The notes beneath the pieces were generated by a model. It was not told the DNA's origin. It was given only the letters and a program-made list of their open reading frames with translations, and did not search any database. 64,000 nucleotides of DNA. Origin: an uncultured Roseburia sp. GTDB taxonomy: Bacteria > Bacillota > Clostridia > Lachnospirales > Lachnospiraceae. The translations under genes and the position numbers were made by a program. Shown here one piece after another: positions 59,182 through 64,000 of the stretch. The number at the start of each line of letters is the position of its first letter. Position 1 is the stretch's first letter. The stretch lies in contig CAMFYL010000010.1 of NCBI GenBank assembly GCA_946002055.1, positions 1-64,000 of the forward strand, in the 5' to 3' direction.

Positions 59182-60174
59182 ATGAAAAAGAAAATTTTAG
59201 CAGCCATCTTAGTATTGACAATGGTAGTTGGCCTTACCGCTTGTGGTAAGAAAGCTGCCACAGACACAGGAGCAAAAGATGATTCAGGCTCAGGCTTAAT
59301 CAAGGTCGGTATCATCAACAACGATCCTAACGAGTCTGGTTATCGTACAGCAAACGACAAGGATTTGAAGGCTATGTTCACAAAAGAGAACGGATATGAC
59401 GCTTCATTTGCTTACAGCTTAAAGAACGATGAGCAGATTACAGCAGCTCAGAAGTTCATCCAGGACGGAGTTGATTATCTTCTTCTTTCTGCAGCTGATA
59501 CAGCCGGATGGGATTCCGTTTTGAAGGATGCTCAGGAACAGGGCGTAAGAGTTATCTTATTTGACCGTACAATCGATGCAGATGATAGTCTTTATGAGGC
59601 ATCTATCGTATCTGACATGGACAAAGAAGGTGCACAGGCAGTTGAATGGTTAGCTAAGCAGGAACTTGACGAAGTTAACGTAATTCACCTTCAGGGTGTT
59701 ATGGGAACAGCTGCTCAGAAGGGTCGTTCTGGTGCATTAGATGAGAAGGTTGCTGCAGAAGACAACTGGAACATCGTAACACAGCAGACAGCTGAGTGGA
59801 ATGCAGAGAAGGCACAGCAGATCGTACAGTCAGTTATCGACAAGGGCGACAAGTTCAACGTAATCTACGCTGAGAACGATGATATGGCTAAGGGTGCTGT
59901 AGCAGCACTTGACAAGGCAAACATTTCTCACGGTGTTGGCAAAGACGTAATCATTATCGGTTTCGACTGCAACAAGTGGGCATTGGAAGAGCTTAAGGCT
60001 GGTAACTGGAACTACGATGGACAGTGCAACCCATTCCAGGCTTCATACATTGATGAAATCATCAAGAAGCTTGAGGCTGGTGAGAAGCTTTCTGAGAAGG
60101 TAGTTGTCATGGAAGAGAAGGGCTTTGATGCTACAGAGATTACAGATGACGATGTAAATACATACGGAATCTAA
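59182..60174 (+). CDS. ytfQ: Galactofuranose-type sugar-binding lipoprotein (YtfQ-like)
   Basis: 330 aa from ATG 59182 after GGGAGG; the ATG at 59143 is upstream of the lipoprotein signal (lipobox LTAC). Family 2 periplasmic-binding fold: KVGIINNDPNESGYRTANDKDL, DTAGWDSVLKDAQEQGVRVILFDRTID and VIIIGFDCNKWALEELKAG. The TGWD-type and FDR..D segments match YtfQ of E. coli. The full order YtfQ-YtfR-YtfT-YjfF is preserved. Strong codon bias suggests high expression. The exact sugar is inferred. Confidence 0.85.
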   Translation: MKKKILAAILVLTMVVGLTACGKKAATDTGAKDDSGSGLIKVGIINNDPNESGYRTANDKDLKAMFTKENGYDASFAYSLKNDEQITAAQKFIQDGVDYLLLSAADTAGWDSVLKDAQEQGVRVILFDRTIDADDSLYEASIVSDMDKEGAQAVEWLAKQELDEVNVIHLQGVMGTAAQKGRSGALDEKVAAEDNWNIVTQQTAEWNAEKAQQIVQSVIDKGDKFNVIYAENDDMAKGAVAALDKANISHGVGKDVIIIGFDCNKWALEELKAGNWNYDGQCNPFQASYIDEIIKKLEAGEKLSEKVVVMEEKGFDATEITDDDVNTYGI

Positions 60175-60205
60175 TCTCACAATTTAAACTAAAAAATTAT
60201 GGGGA

Positions 60206-60252
60206 GCGTGGTGCAGCGTATGATGATTCTACGCAAGCACCGCGCTTTTTTT
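60206..60252 (+). terminator. Attenuator between ytfQ and ytfR
   Basis: Two stacked stems, GCGTGGTGC / GCACCGCGC and GCGTA / TACGC, are followed by seven T; likely to keep ytfQ mRNA in excess. Confidence 0.85.
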
Positions 60253-60277
60253 AAAAAATAAAAGGAGTGAAACGCCG

Positions 60278-61792
60278 GTGAGTAAAAAAACCATTTTGGA
60301 AATGAAAAATATTAGTAAGTCATTTCCTGGAGTTCGCGCCTTGCAAGGTGTTGATTTTAAACTGTGTGAAGGTGAAGTACACGCACTGATGGGAGAAAAC
60401 GGTGCAGGTAAGTCTACTTTGATTAAAGTTTTAACAGGTGTGTACGCAAAGGACGAAGGACATATCTTCGTAGACGGAAATGACAAAGAAGTATCTATTC
60501 ATTCACCACAGGACGCACAGAGAGTGGGAATTAGTACGGTATATCAGGAGATTACCCTCTGTCCTAATTTATCTGTTGCTGAAAATATGTATATCGGACG
60601 TAGTGAAGGAGCAGGTACAAATTGGAAAAAAATGAATGAGGACGCAGATAAACTGTTGCAGTCTTTAGATATTCCAGCTAAGGCTACTCAGCAGTTGGCA
60701 AGCTGTTCTATTGCTGTACAGCAGATGGTTGCCATTGCCAGAGCTGTAGATATGGATTGTAAAATACTGATTTTAGATGAGCCTACTTCTTCATTGGATG
60801 AGCAGGAAGTTGAGAAGCTTTTCGGCTTGATGAGAGACTTGAAGGCAAGAGGTGTCGGTATCATCTTCGTAACACATTTCTTGGATCAGGTATATGAGAT
60901 TTGCGATAAAATCACTGTTTTACGAGATGGTAAGTTGGTAGGAGAATATGAGATCAAGGATTTGCCTCGTGTGAAGTTAGTTGCCAAGATGCTTGGAAAA
61001 GAATTAGACGATATGTCTGATATCAAGGGCGAGCAGAAGCCATATGACGGTGATGACGCCGGAGAGGTGGTATTAGAGGCAGAAGGACTATACTCTGATG
61101 CAGGAATCAAGCCATTTGACTTCAACATCAAGAAAGGTGAAGTAAATGGATTTACAGGACTTCTTGGTTCTGGGCGAAGTGAGTGCGTACGTGCTATCTT
61201 CGGTGCTGACCGTGTATTGGGCGGTCATGTTAAGAAAAATGGAAAAACGATTAAGATTACAAAGCCTTTAGATGCCATGAAGAATGGTATTGCATATTTG
61301 CCGGAGGATCGAAAGAACGATGGTATTATCGGTGATTTGTCTGTACGGGAAAACATCATCATTGCATCACAGGTATTAAGAGGCTTCTTTAAGCCTTATT
61401 CTAAAGCAGAAGCGAACAAATTTGCTGAGGAATACATAAAACTTTTGGATATTAAGACAGCTTCAGCTGATACACCTATCAAGTCTCTGTCAGGTGGTAA
61501 TCAACAGAAGGTTATCTTGGCTAGATGGCTGATGACCCATCCGGAATACTTAATCTTGGATGAGCCTACACGTGGTATCGATATTGGAACAAAGATCGAT
61601 ATCCAGAAATTAGTTTTGAAGCTTGCATCTGAGGGTATGAGTGTTACATTCATTTCTTCAGAGACAGATGAAATGCTTCGTACTTGTTCAAGAATGGTTG
61701 TTATGAGAGACCGCAAGGTTGTGGGTGAACTCTCTGGTGACGATTTAACACAGAACAAGATTATGAGTACAATTGCTGGAGGTGACAAATAA
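60278..61792 (+). CDS. ytfR: Sugar ABC transporter ATP-binding protein, two-domain (YtfR-like)
   Basis: 504 aa with GTG start (AAAGGAG upstream). Two nucleotide-binding domains in tandem. The first has GENGAGKSTLIKVL and LDEPTSSLDEQE; the second has GLLGSGRSECVRAIFG, SGGNQQKVILARWL and LDEPTRGIDIGTK. As in RbsA-type proteins the second site is atypical. It energises the two permeases that follow. Confidence 0.92.
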   Translation: MSKKTILEMKNISKSFPGVRALQGVDFKLCEGEVHALMGENGAGKSTLIKVLTGVYAKDEGHIFVDGNDKEVSIHSPQDAQRVGISTVYQEITLCPNLSVAENMYIGRSEGAGTNWKKMNEDADKLLQSLDIPAKATQQLASCSIAVQQMVAIARAVDMDCKILILDEPTSSLDEQEVEKLFGLMRDLKARGVGIIFVTHFLDQVYEICDKITVLRDGKLVGEYEIKDLPRVKLVAKMLGKELDDMSDIKGEQKPYDGDDAGEVVLEAEGLYSDAGIKPFDFNIKKGEVNGFTGLLGSGRSECVRAIFGADRVLGGHVKKNGKTIKITKPLDAMKNGIAYLPEDRKNDGIIGDLSVRENIIIASQVLRGFFKPYSKAEANKFAEEYIKLLDIKTASADTPIKSLSGGNQQKVILARWLMTHPEYLILDEPTRGIDIGTKIDIQKLVLKLASEGMSVTFISSETDEMLRTCSRMVVMRDRKVVGELSGDDLTQNKIMSTIAGGDK

Positions 61793-61794
61793 TC

Positions 61795-62874
61795 ATGGGA
61801 AATACAAAGAAAAAGGAAGCTGGATTTCTGTCTAAGATTGTTCGTCAGCAGTTGTTTATTCCGATTGCGGCACTTCTCATCTTAGCAGTGTTCAACTTGA
61901 TTGCAGACCCATCCTTCTTCAAGATTACAATGGGTGCTAGTAGTACAGGAGATCCTGTTTTATCAGGTTATCTCATTACAATTTTAGATTACGGTTCAGA
62001 GCTGGCTATTCTTGCCATTGGTATGACACTTGTTACAGCAGCATCTGGAGGACAGGATATTTCCGTTGGTGCAGCTATTGCCATTGCCGGTAGTGTGATT
62101 CTTCGCGTGCTTTGCGGAACTAATTCCAGACCAGAGGAATTGCAGACATCCGTCTTTGTTGCATTTATTGCGGCATGTTTGGTAGCAATGCTCTTTGGCG
62201 CTTTTAACGGTATATTGGTGGCGCATTTTAAGATTCAACCGATGGTAGCTACCTTGATTCTTTACACAGCCGGTCGTTCTATTGCAGCTTGGATTAACAA
62301 CAATGAGTTGCCAATTATCAGCGAACCAACCTTTGGATATTATGGTGGTTTTATTCCGGGAATTCCTATTCCTACACCATTCTTTATTGCAGTGATTTGT
62401 GTTGTGATTACTGCACTGGTTTTGAAATTTACCAATTTGGGCTTGTATACACAGGCTGTTGGTATCAACGAAAAGTCGTCTCGTTTGAACGGTTTGAATC
62501 CTGTATTCATTAAGTTCTTAAGCTTTGTGATCTTAGGATTGTGTGTAGCTGTTGTAGGTCTTATTAAGGTTAGCCGATTCTCTACCATTAACTACTCCGT
62601 TATTGCAAAGGACATCGAAATGGATGCCATCCTTGCAGTAGCACTTGGTGGAAATGCATTGAGCGGTGGTAAGTTCAATATGGCAGCTTCTATTTTAGGT
62701 GCCTATGTTATTCAGTTCCTTACGACTACACTTTATAAGTTTGATGTACAGTCAGATGCTCTTCCTGCGTACAAGGCAGTTGTAGTAATTATCCTGGTTG
62801 TACTCAGCGCACCTTCTGTTAGAGCAAAGCTCTCTCAGGTTGGTAAAAAACTTCACGCAAAGGAGGTTGCATAG
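61795..62874 (+). CDS. ytfT: Sugar ABC transporter permease (YtfT-like)
   Basis: 359 aa, RbsC/BPD_transp_2 family with eight to ten helices. ILDYGSELAILAIGMTLVTAASGGQDISVGAAIAIAGSVILR and KDIEMDAILAVALGGNALSGGKFNMAASILGAYVIQFL are characteristic. It starts two bases after ytfR. Confidence 0.9.
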   Translation: MGNTKKKEAGFLSKIVRQQLFIPIAALLILAVFNLIADPSFFKITMGASSTGDPVLSGYLITILDYGSELAILAIGMTLVTAASGGQDISVGAAIAIAGSVILRVLCGTNSRPEELQTSVFVAFIAACLVAMLFGAFNGILVAHFKIQPMVATLILYTAGRSIAAWINNNELPIISEPTFGYYGGFIPGIPIPTPFFIAVICVVITALVLKFTNLGLYTQAVGINEKSSRLNGLNPVFIKFLSFVILGLCVAVVGLIKVSRFSTINYSVIAKDIEMDAILAVALGGNALSGGKFNMAASILGAYVIQFLTTTLYKFDVQSDALPAYKAVVVIILVVLSAPSVRAKLSQVGKKLHAKEVA

Positions 62875-62875
62875 C

Positions 62876-63898
62876 ATGATGAAAAAAATCAAAAATATGT
62901 CTGACACCAATATGCTGTTAACCATTACCATTGTAGTCTTCTTTGTAATGTATTTTGCAGCCATAGCCTTTTTGGGAGAAGGTTTCTTAAAGCCACAGAC
63001 ATTTCTTAGTATTTTAAATGCAAATGCAGCACTGATTATCACATCATGTGGTATGAGTATTGTAATGATCACCGGTGGAATTGACATTTCTGTGGGTGGC
63101 GTGGTTGCACTTGTTAGTATGTGTAGCGCTGTATACTTGGATCAGAAGGGCGGAAATGTTGGGGGCGCCATTCTCATCTCATTAGCGATAGGTCTTGCCT
63201 TTGGTATTATTCAGGGATATTTGGTTGCCTATTTGGATATCCAGCCATTTATCGTATCTTTGGCAGGAATGTTCTTTGCTCGTGGTATGACAACAATTGT
63301 TAATAACAAGCCATTTAATGTAGCAAACGAAGCATTTGTCAAATTAAAGGATACGAGAGTAATTGTTCCGGGTTTGGGTTCATATAACAGACTTGGCAAG
63401 TATATTGATGCATACGTTGAAATTGGTGTTGTTGTAGCCTTGCTCATCGTTGTATTACTGTTTATACTTCTTCGCTGGGGTAAGCTAGGTCGTCACTTCT
63501 ACGCAGTTGGTGGTAACCAGCAGAGTGCACTGATGCTTGGTATCAATGTAAGGAGAACAAAGTTTTTATCACATGTTCTTTGCAGCCTTTTGGCTGGTAT
63601 CGGTGGTTTTGTATACTTCCTTCATGTTGGATCAGGTTCTCCATCACATGCAATGGGTATGGAAATGAACGCTATTGCTTCTTCCATTATCGGTGGAACA
63701 ATGCTGACCGGTGGTGTTGGTAATATTATTGGAACTTTGTTTGGTGTACTTTCACTTAGTACCATTCAGAACATCGTTTCTTCTGCCGGCTTCGACGAGG
63801 CTTGGTGGACAGGAATCACCATCGCTGCAATGCTTTGTCTCTTCCTTGTAATCCAGAGTGTGGTTATGGCAAGAAAGAAGAAAGCTTTGGCGAAATAA
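62876..63898 (+). CDS. yjfF: Sugar ABC transporter permease (YjfF-like)
   Basis: 340 aa from ATG 62876 behind AAAGGAGG; a second ATG follows directly at 62879. RbsC family: SILNANAALIITSCGMSIVMITGGIDISVGGVVALVSM and MEMNAIASSIIGGTMLTGGVGNIIGTLFGVL. It forms a heterodimer with the YtfT-like permease. Starts directly after ytfT. Confidence 0.9.
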   Translation: MMKKIKNMSDTNMLLTITIVVFFVMYFAAIAFLGEGFLKPQTFLSILNANAALIITSCGMSIVMITGGIDISVGGVVALVSMCSAVYLDQKGGNVGGAILISLAIGLAFGIIQGYLVAYLDIQPFIVSLAGMFFARGMTTIVNNKPFNVANEAFVKLKDTRVIVPGLGSYNRLGKYIDAYVEIGVVVALLIVVLLFILLRWGKLGRHFYAVGGNQQSALMLGINVRRTKFLSHVLCSLLAGIGGFVYFLHVGSGSPSHAMGMEMNAIASSIIGGTMLTGGVGNIIGTLFGVLSLSTIQNIVSSAGFDEAWWTGITIAAMLCLFLVIQSVVMARKKKALAK

Positions 63899-63913
63899 AA
63901 TCAATAAAGTATG

Positions 63914-63944
63914 GGCGGGTATCCTTTGGATGCCCGTCTTTTTT
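63914..63944 (+). terminator. Terminator of the galactofuranose-type transporter operon
   Basis: GGCGGGTATCC / GGATGCCCGTC stem (two G-U pairs) with loop TTT and six T. Nothing further is recognisable up to 64000. Confidence 0.88.
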
Positions 63945-64000
63945 GCGGGTTTATGGTTGCAAAAATCCCCATTTCATAGATAATAGATTATGTAGGAGAA

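Overview
The window looks like a chromosomal segment of an anaerobic, low-GC, probably spore-forming Firmicute, most likely Lachnospiraceae (Clostridia). This is inferred, not proven. Supporting points are the spore genes spmAB and a CwlD-like amidase, the conserved Firmicute order decarboxylase / GK-like / yaaR / holB / yaaT(ricT) / yabB / rsmI, gdpP-rplI-dnaB, sua5 - YwlE-like - atp operon synteny, and a c subunit with a Na+-binding signature. I see no insertion sequence, prophage or CRISPR array.

Layout. 1-935: 5' part of a membrane sensor running off the left edge. 1103-2290: membrane-anchored coiled-coil protein with repeated FliM-like peptides. 2387-2459: tRNA-Lys. 2654-4975: ribulokinase-like kinase and araD. 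5145-7567: trmB and a D,D-carboxypeptidase, divergent around a large hairpin. 7686-9876: an unknown regulator-like gene divergent from an AbiEi/AbiEii-like pair, followed by the decarboxylase-to-rsmI housekeeping cluster (to 15874). 15853-18940: DUF885 lipoprotein, spmAB, tRNA-fMet. 19046-20353: DUF951, rpsF-ssb-rpsR. 20547-32159: a galactoside locus with a small protein and AraC regulator, a substrate-binding protein, two permeases, a GH2 beta-galactosidase, a second paralogous binding protein, a two-TM protein, galactokinase and a PucR/CdaR-like regulator. 32368-33744: a histidine-free HPr-like protein and an MsmK-type ATPase that probably energises the permeases. 33942-38561: gdpP, rplI, dnaB and a MerR-type regulator. 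38605-39149: small ferredoxin and DUF1858 protein. 39198-44175: mecA, a protein kinase/P-loop fusion, a GH18 hydrolase and a CwlD-like amidase. 44218-53496: sua5, a YwlE-like pseudophosphatase, a deoxycytidylate deaminase and the complete F-type ATP synthase operon. 53542-63898: greA, phosphoglucomutase, a YesM/AraC-type two-component pair, and a galactofuranose-type (YtfQRT-YjfF) ABC transporter.

How the genes work together. Carbohydrate capture dominates. Galactosides enter through SBP/permease/MsmK, are cut by LacZ and phosphorylated by GalK; phosphoglucomutase can move glucose-1-phosphate into glycolysis. A second ABC system probably brings in free galactofuranose or a related sugar under a two-component system. 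Pentose use is represented by AraD and its kinase partner. galT and galE are not in the window.

Most unusual points. Several proteins keep a known fold but lack its key residues: an HPr-like protein with no histidine, an arginine-phosphatase-like protein whose nucleophile cysteine is alanine, an AbiEii-like protein without the nucleotidyltransferase signature, and a kinase/P-loop fusion with altered catalytic loop and Walker A. Regulatory DNA is also readable: sigma-E-like promoters ahead of spmA and the CwlD-like gene, a perfect dyad filling the spacer of the merR-like promoter, operator-like repeats ahead of the lactose and galactofuranose transporters, and a possible leaderless sua5 transcript.
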